NCBI GenBank assembly: GCA_029339505.1
Contig: JAQISU010000169.1
Span: forward strand, 6,502,001 to 6,566,000
Direction: 5' to 3'
DNA: 64,000 nucleotides
DNA from: Unio delphinus
Lineage: Eukaryota > Mollusca > Bivalvia > Unionida > Unionidae
Of the stretch, positions 52,213-63,561 are shown piece after piece (positions within the stretch are counted from its first letter, which is position 1; every line of letters starts with the position of its first letter). A program made the translations under genes and the position numbers. The notes beneath the pieces were generated by a model, which worked only from the letters and a program-made list of their open reading frames with translations, did not search any database and was not told the DNA's origin.

Positions 52213-53070
52213 ATGTATAATAACATGAATGTAATTGATTATTCAGCTACCCGACGACGGGAACCTATTAAACACCATGCGATGTTGCCGAATTCAATTA
52301 GAATGATTATAATCGGACCATCTGGAAGTGGCAAGACACAACTGCTACTTAATTTGATAACGATATTCCATAGCAAAGCTCCAGAGTATGGGAAACTTCT
52401 ATTGAATAATTCCTTATTTGGTTTGGGAATTTTATGCTGCTATGAACCTATTAAACACCATGCGATGTTGCCGAATTCAATTAGAATGATTATAATCGGA
52501 CCATCTGGAAGTGGCAAGACACAACTGCTACTTAATTTGATAACGAGATGGATGAAATGGGACAAGTTGTATTTGATAGTCCCCAGTCTAGATGATCAGC
52601 GATGTTACAATGTATTAAAAGATTTTAACGATAAAGCGGTAGAAGAATCCGACGAGGGTATTATTGAGTTTATAACCGATATCGATGAAGCACCGAGCAT
52701 TGATGATATTGATGGAGATATTAACAATTTAGTCGTATATGATGATATCATGTTAGATAATCAAAAGAATCCCGCTAGGATATTTTCCAGAGGTAGGTAT
52801 AAAAGCACTGACGTGATATATGTCACTCAACGATACACACAAATACAAAAAGTAATTAGAGATAACTGCAATATTCTTGCCGTATTCAACGGAGATGATA
52901 CACATACTCTTAGAAATATTTGGCAAACTTGGTGCAGCGGTGATATGGATCATAATCTCTTTAGAAATTTCTTTAGTCGCGCTCAGTCAATACCACATGG
53001 ATTTGTAACAATAAATTTACACGACCCGAGATCAAGATATCGTGTCGGACTTGATAAAATATTTGGTTAA
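52213..53070 (+). CDS. FtsK/A32-type genome-packaging ATPase with duplicated P-loop (285 aa)
   Basis: It drives DNA into the capsid. The segment EPIKHHAMLPNSIRM..GPSGSGKTQ occurs twice: P-loops lie at residues 35-42 and 96-103 with an exact 183-bp (61-codon) offset. Walker B is NLVVYDDIM (about 172-180), and the conserved RYTQIQKVIRDNCNI follows. An alternative start is Met5. The frame is open throughout, but the extra 61 residues place a second P-loop before the enzyme core. The relic at 24180-24880 has only one P-loop. Beyond the stop (53071-53200) the frame continues open with basic residues, so an earlier C-terminal extension is possible. Confidence 0.88.
   Translation: MYNNMNVIDYSATRRREPIKHHAMLPNSIRMIIIGPSGSGKTQLLLNLITIFHSKAPEYGKLLLNNSLFGLGILCCYEPIKHHAMLPNSIRMIIIGPSGSGKTQLLLNLITRWMKWDKLYLIVPSLDDQRCYNVLKDFNDKAVEESDEGIIEFITDIDEAPSIDDIDGDINNLVVYDDIMLDNQKNPARIFSRGRYKSTDVIYVTQRYTQIQKVIRDNCNILAVFNGDDTHTLRNIWQTWCSGDMDHNLFRNFFSRAQSIPHGFVTINLHDPRSRYRVGLDKIFG
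52359..52444. repeat. 86-bp filler identical to 55602-55687
   Basis: The DNA between the two ATPase P-loop copies (aacgatattccatagcaaag ... ttttatgctgctatg) is identical in the same orientation to a stretch in the LINE relic at 55.6 kb. Short identities (aacga and atg) overlap the junctions. Confidence 0.92.
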
Positions 53071-53149
53071 CCCATAGCAGCAGAGAGGGCGGCGACCATG
53101 GCGTCTTCGAGGAATTTACCGAATCGACGCTTTTTTTCCGCTTTCAAGA

Positions 53150-53260
53150 AGGCGCCATTGGCAAAAGGAGACTTAAACCCAAGAGGTTTTGAGAAACCCT
53201 TAATTTGACAAATAGGGCTTTAAAATCGTTAAGGCTCCATTTGGCAAAAGTAGACTTAAA
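53150..53260. repeat. Short direct repeat at the right edge of the element
   Basis: ccattggcaaaaggagacttaaa (near 53153) recurs with few changes as ccatttggcaaaagtagact (near 53229). It could be part of a terminal region, but no partner at the left end is visible. Confidence 0.4.
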
Positions 53261-53304
53261 ATGTTTTGCTTAAAATCTACCCCAATTAGAGACGTCCGAT
53301 TCGC

Positions 53305-53822
53305 CCCCTTTGCTGCTGAATGTGCCTTCAGGATGTACAGTTTACAGTACTAGTAAAGCCTGTAACAGAGCAACGGCGAAGAGCATAAACGAGAAAAAGT
53401 GTCTCCAAAACACAGTGGGTATTGACTATACGGAACAGACTTTCCGCAGACCAGAAAAGAAACAAATGTGTCTTGAAGACATATTTACAATACAACAGTT
53501 TATTTAGCCTTTGCACAGCACAACGTTAAAGTCTATGAGTAGAGCGGTATAATGGAAATTCTTGACCACTCGTAATTCGTCGCGTTTTAAAAGGTACGTA
53601 CTTATATACATGCACTTGTATTATTTTACAAGGACTAGAACGATATTTTAATTTGTTTACGATGGTGTCTGGATGGAATGAAGAATGATTTCTCCGCGTT
53701 TTAGAGGGTAAATAATGATATACTTAGTTTTGTTATAATTACTCTGGAGTCGTGTTTTTATGATTTTAAAGTAATATTAGTAGCAGCAATGACTTTATTT
53801 GAAAAGGATGAAAGAGGGTAGC

Positions 53823-53825
<3 letters not shown>
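53305..53825. other. Non-coding DNA, nothing recognised
   Basis: This separates the element from the AT microsatellite. Confidence 0.45.

Positions 53826-53826
<1 letters not shown>

Positions 53827-53890
<64 letters not shown>
53827..53890. repeat. (AT)n microsatellite, interrupted by a MITE
   Basis: About 32 at units. The run resumes briefly after 54359. Confidence 0.95.
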
Positions 53891-53894
<4 letters not shown>

Positions 53895-54359
53895 GGCATA
53901 ACCGATTAGCATTTTTGTACCGATTTCCGATTCCGGATTTTGGGCATGAAATTTTTCCGATTCCCGATACGATTCAATTAATCGGAAATGCTAAATCCGT
54001 ATTTTTTTTTCTGAAAAGTTTCATCTTCCGTTTCCGGGTTTCTGGTATCTGGTTTTGCCGTGTCTAGCATGTTACTTAGTACTTTACCATATCCTACTTC
54101 ATTTCCGGTTTTACCCGCCAGTTCAAATAGATTGTCTCACAGCGTGGTTGTGTTGACCATACTGGACTTTTCTGACTTCTTATTTAACTTTATTAACGCA
54201 CTATCGAATGACACGCAGTGTTAGACACGGTGCTAAATTCAACTTTATTATTTTTATTATCCGAATCGGTCGTTCCTGCCTTGTCCGACTCCGATTAATC
54301 GGAAGTTCATACTATTCGGTGTAATCCGATTTCCGGATCAAAAGTCGGTTATGCCCTAA
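53891..54359. mobile_element. MITE (469 bp) with 15-bp terminal inverted repeats
   Basis: The termini are TTAGGGCATAACCGA and its exact reverse complement TCGGTTATGCCCTAA. The interior carries many copies of ccgatt/aatcgg in both orientations and no ORF. Flanks are at-repeat, so a TA or TTAA target cannot be told apart. A Tc1/mariner or piggyBac relation is possible. Confidence 0.85.
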
Positions 54360-54384
54360 TATATATATTGCTACTACTATATGG

Positions 54385-54850
54385 TCACAAAGCACGTAGC
54401 AGAAAGAATCAAAACTAAAAACATTTTGTTAAACTTACAGTCATATGTAGCCAATCTAAACTAATCTCGACAAAGTTCTAGGAAAGTCCAAATAAATGCA
54501 AAGTTCTAGGAAAGTCCAAATAGATGCAAAGTTCTAGGAAAGTCCAAATCGATGCAAAGTTCTAGGAAAGTCCAAATAGATGCAAAGTTCTAGGAAAGTC
54601 CAAATAGATGCAAAGTTCTAGGAAAGTCCAAATAGATGCAAAGTTCCGTATAATTTTAAAAACTGTAAATGTCCTGGCCAAGAATCGTGACATTGTCAAG
54701 ATGGCGCTGTGAATAATTCACAAAAGCTCCAGAATAAATGTGTAGTCCAAATAATCAGCACGTGTTACCTACATTGAACAGTCAAAGCAAGTTTTTTCGA
54801 ATAATATCCAAGTACAACATAAAACACACCTGCATATTATAACAGGAATA
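54385..54850. mobile_element. Possible diverged LTR with a 28-bp minisatellite
   Basis: The order agcacgtagcag..agaa..caaaactaa, cttacag and gtgacattgtcaagatggc loosely parallels the solo LTRs (4638 and 33652). Inside lie six units of aaagttctaggaaagtccaaatagatgc (54470-54645). The homology is weak and the ends are not defined. Confidence 0.4.
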
Positions 54851-55019
54851 TAATAAAGGAGGACACACAAATTAGAAATGAATATGATTGCTCAGCTCTC
54901 ACATTATTTACTTTCTATTGCAATTATATTTCACAACATAACCTACGTCATGGATGTTACTATTCGATTTAGTTAAAGCTTGGCTATCGTATGACCTAGC
55001 CCAACCAGTGAGAAGTTAC

Positions 55020-55235
55020 TGAAAGCGCTCACCGTTACGGATCACTGCCATCTCACCTCTGTCTGCGTGGGTTCGAGTTTCGGGCTCAGCCAATGTGGGT
55101 ATGTGAGAAAGCTTGACGGTATCTTCTCGTGGGTCGGTGGTTCTTTCTGGTGGTTTCCCAGGTTCTTCCTCCACCATTAATACTCGCCGCTATGTATAGC
55201 CTATATTGTGCTGAAAATGGCGTTAAGCCCTATAA
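55020..55235 (+). mobile_element. SINE family A, copy 4
   Basis: This is the only plus-strand copy. It has a tRNA-like head remnant (gcgctcaccgttacggatcactgcc), a B box (gggttcgagttt) and a body to ctgaaaatggcgttaagccc. The 5' end is altered. Confidence 0.8.
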
Positions 55236-55249
55236 TAATAACAATAGCA

Positions 55250-55361
55250 TACATACATACGTATGCTATGGACATACGGACATACATACATACATACATA
55301 CATACATACATACATACATACATACATACATACATACATACATACATACATACATACATAC
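55250..55361. repeat. (CATA)n microsatellite
   Basis: About 23 units after a short interrupted start. It follows the SINE tail. Confidence 0.95.
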
Positions 55362-55477
55362 TCTTCACATTTTTCCCATTCCATCTTCCAGATGGAAACT
55401 GATTCATATATATGAATCATTTAAATAATATAGATACAACATGAAATTAATGCCATCGAGATGGTTAATATATTAAA

Positions 55478-57330
55478 TTATACCCAGAGACATCCATGAA
55501 TACAAATTGTTTTCATTCTAATGTTAACTACATTTATGAAGCCACTGGATGTATTGAGTTTGGAAGGAGGAAAACGAGTGCGCATTTTTAATCTGTACCG
55601 GAACGATATTCCATAGCAAAGCTCCAGAGTATGGGAAACTTCTATTGAATAATTCCTTATTTGGTTTGGGAATTTTATGCTGCTATGTTTATACTGCTTG
55701 ATAGACGTAGATTTTAAGTAGGAAGTGTTACCATGTAGTCTATACTGAAATACCGACTGTAACATTTAGTTTTTCTCAAATTAATTCGGTCTTTAATAGG
55801 AACCTTATTAACTTAATCAGCAAAGTTTTCCTTGTTTTCTGTTTCGCCTGGTTTTAGCCCGAATGCTGTTTTTTTAAAGATGTGCTAGATTCAGTCCCGG
55901 ATTACCCATTAGGCAGAGTAGGCAACTGTCTATGGGCCCCGCGACTTTTATGGGCCCCATTAGGGGCCCCCATGAGACCGTGACCGTAGGTCTGGGGCCC
56001 CAAAAGTTTGACTGTCTATGGGCCTCCACGGTGCTTAATCCGGCGCTGGCTAGATTTGGCTATGTTTTTATCATTTGAAGTACCCTATATTGTATTACTG
56101 GTCGAATGTCACAATTATAAAATATTTGTGTGTGCCTTTTTGGGAGAAAATCTCTTATATAACTGAAAACCATATATTTGCATGACGTTTGTTGTTACTG
56201 ATATATTTGATTTATTCAATCCTTGATAGATTATTTTCTGCAACAAAAAAAGACCACACCACGTGCTATATTACGACAGATCAGTCACACATTGAAACCT
56301 TCAGTATTCCATACCTCCATGCTTCATCATTATAAAGATTTGTTCTTGTACTGCCGCGTTGAGATAGGTACTAGTTTTTGTTTTATCAGTATTAACTACC
56401 ATACAATTGCTTGAGCACCAATTGTCCAGATAGTTTATGACATTCTGTTTATGACATTCTGCAAATAAAATTCATATTCATACTTTGCGTTCTGGATGTT
56501 TGTAAATGTTTGGTTGTCTGCAGAGATAAATGTTGATGTAATTGATTCCGTCAATAAAAGTGGTTGTTCATTAATAGATAATATGAATAGTAATGTTCCT
56601 AGTAAACCTTGTGTGAAAAATATTGAATTCTTCCTGGTTTAGAGAGGGAGTCATTTATACAATTGAGATATGTTCTCTTAAGTAAGCATGAAATAAATCA
56701 TGAAGTTTTCCTGTGAACAAATTTGTACTTTTTCCGTTTGCACTCAGAGATTTCATGATCCACCATGTCAAAAATTTTCTTGAAATCTATAAGTATAGAA
56801 TGTACAATTCTACCTTGAGTAAGTGAATGAAATCAGTTATCAATTAAGGTAATCAAATCAGTTAATTCAGTATAAAACCTTGCTGAATAGTGCTTGACAG
56901 AGAGTGTTTGGTTAAATATGATCTGAACGAGTTGTTTACACGCTTTTCAATCAATATTTACAAACTTTGTAATAATGAATGTGAAAATCTTAATTTTTTC
57001 ATATATTGGGGACAAATCTGGTTGCAATACTTAAACTGATCAGTAATTGTATGCTTTCTGAAATGGCTTAGGCAAGCGTTTGCATTAGTCATGTTCCTAT
57101 CTAATCTAGTCCTGTAGCTTTCTCAGTATCAAGTTTGTGAGATATTTTTAAACAAACGTCTTTGATACTGCTGGGAAAGAGAAACATAAATCTCTATGCA
57201 TTTTGCTTATACAGAACTTTTTGTATTCATAAAAACGGTTTTCTTTCACTAGTTCCTTTACTTTTCTCGTAAGGATGATGAAAACCCTCATTGACAGCAT
57301 TTACTATATCAATGTCATCAGTCATACTGA
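55478..57330 (-). pseudogene. Decayed LINE reverse transcriptase (antisense)
   Basis: On the minus strand ILIDFKKIFDMVDHEI (near 56800) corresponds to the RT FxxAFDxVDH box. QGLLGTLLFILSINEQ..STFISADNQTF (near 56530-56620) corresponds to PQGxxLGPLLF and YADD. HTLELCYGISFR (near 55600) resembles the C-terminal YSGxxLWNSLP block. Many stops are present. A hAT MITE (55892-56048) sits within it. The C-terminal part contains the source-like sequence of the ATPase filler. Confidence 0.72.
55892..56048. mobile_element. hAT-type MITE (157 bp) with perfect 8-bp TSD
   Basis: The termini are CAGTCCCGGATTA and TTAATCCGGCGCTG, imperfect inverted repeats with hAT-type CAG ends. The target duplication gctagatt is perfect at 55884-55891 and 56049-56056. 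The interior is rich in ggggcccc. It is a different family from the copies at 785 and 2006. Confidence 0.9.
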
Positions 57331-57334
57331 TCTC

Positions 57335-58095
57335 ATTCACCATAAGTGAGTTCATTTTGGGCCTGGATTTTGTGTGTTTCTCCAATGAGTTCATTGAAAA
57401 TCCTTCAAATACAATTTGGGTTGCTGTTTTTTTTTTTTTTAAATCACTGGTTGATAATAACATTTTATTGACACTTTATAGCGTGTGTGACCCTGAATTG
57501 GTCTCGTACTTTCATTTCATGGCATTTAAGATCTGACTTGTAATTGAATTAGACTGGATCTCATACTTTACCTGACGTACTTTCAGTTGTACATATTTAG
57601 AGACTAATACATAAGTAAGTCAGCAAAGCCTACATCATCAAATTCTGGATGATATTCCATGGAACGCTATGGCATCAAGAGAAGAAATTGCTTTCATTCA
57701 AGTTTTTCAATAATGTATAAATTACAGTTTTGTGTACTTTCTATCAAGATCTTTTGACAATTTATTATGATAATTGCTTAACCATTCTTTTCAACTTTAA
57801 ATGTTTAGGTGCTAACGGAGAGCAGTTATGTACGTCACGTAAATTCCAGGGTAATCCAAATCAACCTGTAATATACCTTTCAAGAATCATCTGGAATATT
57901 ATCACGTAATCAATCCATTCAACCTTAGATATTGGTAAAGACTGCATGAACCTTAACTATTGTGATTTAAACATGCAGTCCACTTATTTGGCTTACTTTT
58001 ATCAGGAACACAATCCACGTAACTATTAACTTTAGCATATTGTCTAGATACTGTTGAAATGCCTATATTTTAAAACAGCTTCGCTTTTAGCTTTT
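57335..58095. other. Non-coding DNA between two LINE relics
   Basis: Nothing can be named. It could hold the unrecognisable 5' part of the antisense LINE. Confidence 0.4.
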
Positions 58096-58103
58096 GATAT
58101 TAT

Positions 58104-59472
58104 ATGTACGATATGGACCATAACGATTTAAAAAACTACCGCCCAGTTTCTAATCTCCAATTCATATCACAAATCTTAGAAAAGGTTGTTCTAACTCAAC
58201 TTGTATCTCATTTGAATTCAAACAGTCTTTTAAGCAATGTACAGTCTGCATATCGCCCTTGCCACAGTACGGAAACTACTCTTCTGAAAGTATTTAGTGA
58301 CATTCTCTCTACTTTGGATAGTGGAAAGATTACAGTCCTCACTCTCCTGGATTTATCTGCAGCATTTGACACAATAGACCATGATATATTACTTCACCGT
58401 CTCCAGCATGTATTTGGCATTCAGAATATAGCCTTACAGTGGTTCAAGTCCTACTTAGTCAACAGGACACAAATTATATCTGCAAATGGAATACTCTCCA
58501 GCCCAATTGACGTATGTTGTGGTGTTCCACAGGGATCTGTTCTTGGACCTGTTCTCTTCATTTTGTATACTCAGCCGCTCTCAAGCGTCATTGATCATCA
58601 CCCAGTGTCGCACCAACTGTATGCTGATGACACACAAATATACAAGTCTAGCCACCCAACTGAAGTTAATGCTACCATCCATGGAGTAGAGAAGTGCATT
58701 TCTGATGTGAAATCATGGATGACATGTAACAAGCTGCAGATGAATGATGATAAAACTGAGGCTATTCTGATCACAACACAAAGACTTTCTCATTCACATC
58801 CTTTACCTCAGACAATAAATATCAGCAACACCAACATTAAATTCTCAGTCAGTACGGAACCTAGGCGTTACTCTAGACAGTACTCTCACATTGCACCAAC
58901 ATGTCATGAACATATGCAAGGCTGCATATCTTGAATCGAGACGCATCAGTTCCATTCGTAAATATCTTTCAGTTGATGCCACTAAAACACTTGTGTGTTC
59001 ATTAGTACTTTCAAGACTGGACTATTGTAACTCAATTCTGTCTGGTTCGTCACAATATTTACTCCAGAAACTTCAAAAAGTTCAAAACACAACTGCATGG
59101 ATCATCTTTAGAGTACCTCGATTAGAGCACACCTCACCACTGCTCTGTACCCTACACTGGCTATCAATTCGATACAGAATCAAACACAAAATTTGTTCTC
59201 TGTTCTGTGTTTCAATGACAGACTCCAGTCAAACATACCTATCCAGCCTCACCCATGTGTATACACCAGCTAGATCCTTATGCTCTTATTCTGATAATCG
59301 TATACTCATTGTTCCCAACGTGAAAACAAAGTCATATGGACAACGTTCGTTTGCACACCAGGGCCCGGCGACGTGGAACGAATTGCCCATTGAAATTAGA
59401 CACAATGACACAGTGGTCCCTTTAAAGATTGCTCTTAAGACTCACCTGTTTCGACTGCAGGGAGAAACTTAG
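58104..59472 (+). pseudogene. 5'-truncated LINE (CR1/L2/Jockey-type) RT and C terminus
   Basis: The first frame (58104-58934) has NYRPVSNLQFISQILEKVV, SAYRPCHSTETTLL, LLDLSAAFDTIDHDILLHRL, GVPQGSVLGPVLF and LYADDTQIY, the full RT palm. The second frame (58891-59472) has SRLDYCNSILSGS, LQKVQNTTAWII, LHWLSIRYRI and GQRSFAHQGPATWNELP. One frameshift near 58890 joins them. The endonuclease is missing, so this is a dead-on-arrival copy. The well-kept motifs show that it is fairly young. Confidence 0.92.
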
Positions 59473-59565
59473 CGACCTAATCATGTTTTGTATCTTATAT
59501 GTTTTCAGCATGTTTTTATGTTTTTCCAATTTCATTGTTTTTGTCATTTGTTGTTCTGTAGTGTA

Positions 59566-59566
59566 G

Positions 59567-59622
<56 letters not shown>
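59566..59622. repeat. (AT)n microsatellite after the LINE 3' end
   Basis: About 28 at units, possibly grown from the LINE 3' end. Confidence 0.93.
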
Positions 59623-59624
<2 letters not shown>

Positions 59625-59771
59625 CCAACATGTTTTGAGATAATTTTGTGTTGTTGGCATGTCAATAATATATCAATTCGGTCTACAACCTTTGCTGAAA
59701 AAAAGTTATATTCCGGTTGTGTTATGCATGGAGATTCTAAAGGCAAGAAATCAAGGGAATGGTGTAGCGTG

Positions 59772-59893
<122 letters not shown>

Positions 59894-59894
59894 A

Positions 59895-60153
59895 CAATTG
59901 AATTACTGGAGTAAATATTATTGAAAACAAATTGTGTTGGGGTGCAAAACCGATGAATGGCTTTAATTTTATCTACTAAGGAAAGGTTACAATTTTGTCA
60001 GTTAGTCCTAAAAAAAAAAACACCCCCATTTGTAGTATCCTGTATCTGTCCTTAAGTGTGCCTTCTAAGTCGTTACACTCCTGGTTTGATTCAGTTGGTA
60101 GCATCTCGAGGTGCTCAAATGTCAAGTCGAGTTGAAGTGGTTGTCGATTTTCA

Positions 60154-60191
<38 letters not shown>

Positions 60192-61810
60192 ACGTGGTTG
60201 TTGTGATAATTAGATCGGTTTCTTTCCGCCAACATATTGAGTGTAACGATCTTGAACATGAGAAGACAGATTATTTGATGGTTCGATTTCCTAACTTCTG
60301 GTCAAGTAGCTAACTCCCATTGTCGAACTTTTTTTGAACTACTAGGTCTCGCGCATATGTTTCCTAATTAGGCAAAAAGTTCCGACGATGCCAATGTTTC
60401 TCAATGATGTTATGTTTGGGTAATCGAAGTAGGAATTTAGCACGAAGACAGTCTTGCTGGTTTTAATGGTTTTATATTTCAGGAGGGCTCATTATCAATG
60501 AATCAAGTTTGTTAATACCCTAATCGGCGTATGTCCTTATGTATTCACTCTGTGTAAGGTGTCCCTTGAGCTCTTTAGTTTAAAATTTGAGCATATGAGT
60601 TTGGTACCAACGCACAGAACGGAAGGAAGACGTTTTATTACGGTGAGGATGTGACAGATAGTCTGGAGCAGATGTTGTTGAGGGCCAGTAGGATTAGAAT
60701 ACAGGTCAGTTTACATGTTGCCCTCAAGAATAGTAGGTTGAATATCCAAAAAAGATACTGAGATATTTTGCTGACTTGGACGCAGATTTGATCAACATTT
60801 GTATCAAATCGAAAGGGCTACAAGTTAAGATGAGTAACATGCGAAACATATGGAACAAATTACTGAAACGATGAAAAGACTAAAACTGAAAAGACATTAA
60901 AGAAACTATACACGAAGTAGCTAATGGTAAGAATACATAGAAAAATGTTTTGGAAGATGCATCTGAAAAACGTTAAATAAAAATTTGATGAATATTTTAT
61001 ATAATTCACTGGCCGGAAATGGATTGATAAGATTGTATAGAGTATTGAATACCTTCCTCTAGATAGATAAAAACATAGATAAGGAGGAGCAACAAGAGAC
61101 TGAGATGTCTGTATTTTGCTACATTAAGCATTTTAGAAATACGTGGTAAACTGATATGTGATGATAATACCGCTGACTTTACTGATAATGCTGCAGTATC
61201 GGTACTTAGTCATGGTTTGAATTTATATGGGTCAGAGCACTTAAATGCCTGAGGGGAGGGAGTAGCGACCCCTCCCCAAGGGACCTTAAATGGCTACCGA
61301 TATGGTAGCTATAAAAGTTGCCCATATGTCCCTAGTGGACGGCGGCAACTATAAAACACCAACTGATGATGACCTGTAAAAATATATAACATCCTTCAGT
61401 CCATCCAGACACCTATAAAACTCTTACAAATATCATTCTAGAGCGTCCAAAACACTGCACGTATATCATTCTTTGCCGCTGAAACACGAAAAATAGTGCG
61501 CCAGACCTCATTGACCCCTCAACTCGTATGCATATTATAACGTTAGAGGCTTTTGCAAGCAGAAAATACAGCGTGCTTCCGAACGTGTATTTTACCGTAC
61601 AATTCAAACCTATCCACGACACAACCGCGCATCCTTTACAAAGCGGTACGTCAAATCAGGTGTCAAATGCTTTACTAAATGTGTAAGAGATGTTGAAGTA
61701 TATATGGCGTGTTAGTTACATCTCAAAATTGAAACTAGTAACTATTTAAACCAGCAGTATTCGCTATTGTTGGAAGTATAACAAAACAATGACACTTCAA
61801 ACCAGCAGTA
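59895..61810. other. Non-coding DNA, little recognised
   Basis: A (GT)n run lies at 60156-60188. No gene or element with support. Confidence 0.45.
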
Positions 61811-61829
61811 TACTACCAACTGAAATGGT

Positions 61830-62083
61830 TTTTGTTTTGTTTTTTTATGGTTTAACGCCATTTTTCAGCACAATATATAGGCTATACATGGCGGCCAGTA
61901 TTAGTGGTGGAGGAAGAAACCGGAAAAACCCCGGAAAGAACCACCGACCCACGAGAAGCTACTGGCAAGCTTTCTCACTTAACTACATTAGCCGAATCTT
62001 AGACTCGAACCCACGCAGACAGAGGTGAGATGGCAGTGGTCCGTAACGGACAGCGCTTTAGACCACTCGGCCACTCGGGGCCC
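61830..62083 (-). mobile_element. SINE family A, copy 5, with 13-14 bp TSD
   Basis: On the minus strand it begins ggggccccgagtggccgagt (A box), has gggttcgagtct (B box) and ends in an A-rich tail. The direct repeat ccaactgaaatggt is at 61816-61829 and 62083-62096. This is the best-defined copy of the family. Confidence 0.9.
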
Positions 62084-62096
62084 CAACTGAAATGGT

Positions 62097-62183
<87 letters not shown>

Positions 62184-62217
62184 AAGTAGTAGCGAGGATG
62201 ATGATGATGATGATTAT
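62097..62217. repeat. (AAT)n(TAG)n(GAT)n compound microsatellite
   Basis: Three trinucleotide runs in succession, starting at the SINE target duplication. Confidence 0.93.
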
Positions 62218-62632
62218 GATGATGTCAAAAATGCCTAGCATGCCAGAACAAACAGTATATCCTCTACTGGCGTGAAAATTCGGTCTTTAACATTATAAAA
62301 TGACACATTCTAAAGAATTAATTTGAAGCACGCACCATACTTTTTACTAAATGTTTGTTTATTTGTTTGTGGTTTTGTTGTTGTTGTTGTTGTTGTTGTG
62401 GTAATCTGTAGACACATGTCTTCAGCGTGTCTTCTCTGCAATTTGTTCAAAATATCAATATATTGTAACGCAAAATTACTGCCTTCTTCCATTCATAGAT
62501 AAGAGAACATACCGAATTTTTCATCGCTCGAATATAGTGATCTACTATAACGAAATAAAAGTCATTCTTATAGCACAGAAACTCATTATATGCTTGCAGA
62601 ATTAATCTCTATGAAGGTTGCATTGATTATTT

Positions 62633-62758
62633 AGCAATACAACCATATAGCTAACCTAGATTCATACAGGTGTTAATTAAATAGTGCTTAGGCTTATAGC
62701 AATACAACCATATAGCTAACCTAGATTCATACAGGTGTTAATTAAATAGTGCTTAGGC
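62633..62758. repeat. 65-bp perfect tandem duplication
   Basis: Unit 1 (62633-62697) and unit 2 (from 62698) both run agcaatacaaccatatagct to gtgcttaggc without a difference. Confidence 0.95.
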
Positions 62759-62841
62759 GACATACTATTCTTTAGCTAAATCTCTATATGTAACGATGAC
62801 ACATGTTTAGTGATATGTACCGACAATTTATTTTTAACTAG

Positions 62842-62995
<154 letters not shown>

Positions 62996-62999
62996 TTAC

Positions 63000-63486
63000 C
63001 CTGGTACACGGTAGCAGTACTCGTAAGAAGATACAATCGATCAAAAGCGGACTTCACCTTTGATCTACGTCAGAGGCTGTGTAACCTATTTACACAATTT
63101 ATTTATTGAGATCGTGTGTCGATTCAGAACATTGCGAATGCTATCATTTCCCTTCCGCGTCATGCATGACAAGCTATATACACATGCGTACACGTTGGGC
63201 CACATCTCTTACATGAAAACTAATGTAAGAACCAAATTACCTTAATCGCGTCTGGACTTTGTTTGTCTTCCAGCTTTGGTGCTTCATTTCCGATTTAAAA
63301 CCATCACACTGTTTGTACTCTGACGCCAGATCCTGTACAGCATATTTATAATCCAAACATTATCGCCGTAATGGCATCCACATGCGATGATACTTAATCG
63401 GCCCGAAAAAGAGGGGAGGGGGTATATGTTACTTGTCTAAGATGGATGGTTTGTCTCAAAGAGAGGTGCACTTATTTTTAAAAGAA

Positions 63487-63490
<4 letters not shown>
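63000..63490. other. Non-coding DNA, nothing recognised
   Basis: Short ORFs without motif support. Confidence 0.4.

Positions 63491-63556
<66 letters not shown>
63491..63556. repeat. (AT)n microsatellite
   Basis: About 33 at units. Confidence 0.95.

Positions 63557-63559
<3 letters not shown>

Positions 63560-63561
<2 letters not shown>

Larger units (their letters stand above)
39068..53300. mobile_element. Maverick/Polinton-type element (adintovirus-like), defective copy
   Basis: The set of integrase, family B polymerase, packaging ATPase, adenain-type protease and double-jelly-roll capsid genes is diagnostic of Polintons. The morphogenesis block is minus (39.2-45.7 kb), polymerase-helicase plus, integrase/PLA2 minus and ATPase plus. 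I could not find terminal inverted repeats or a 6-bp target duplication. The left end is replaced by an inverted duplication and the right end is set only by the end of recognisable genes. Pieces of related copies lie at 7.1-8.5 and 22.0-24.9 kb. Confidence 0.9.
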
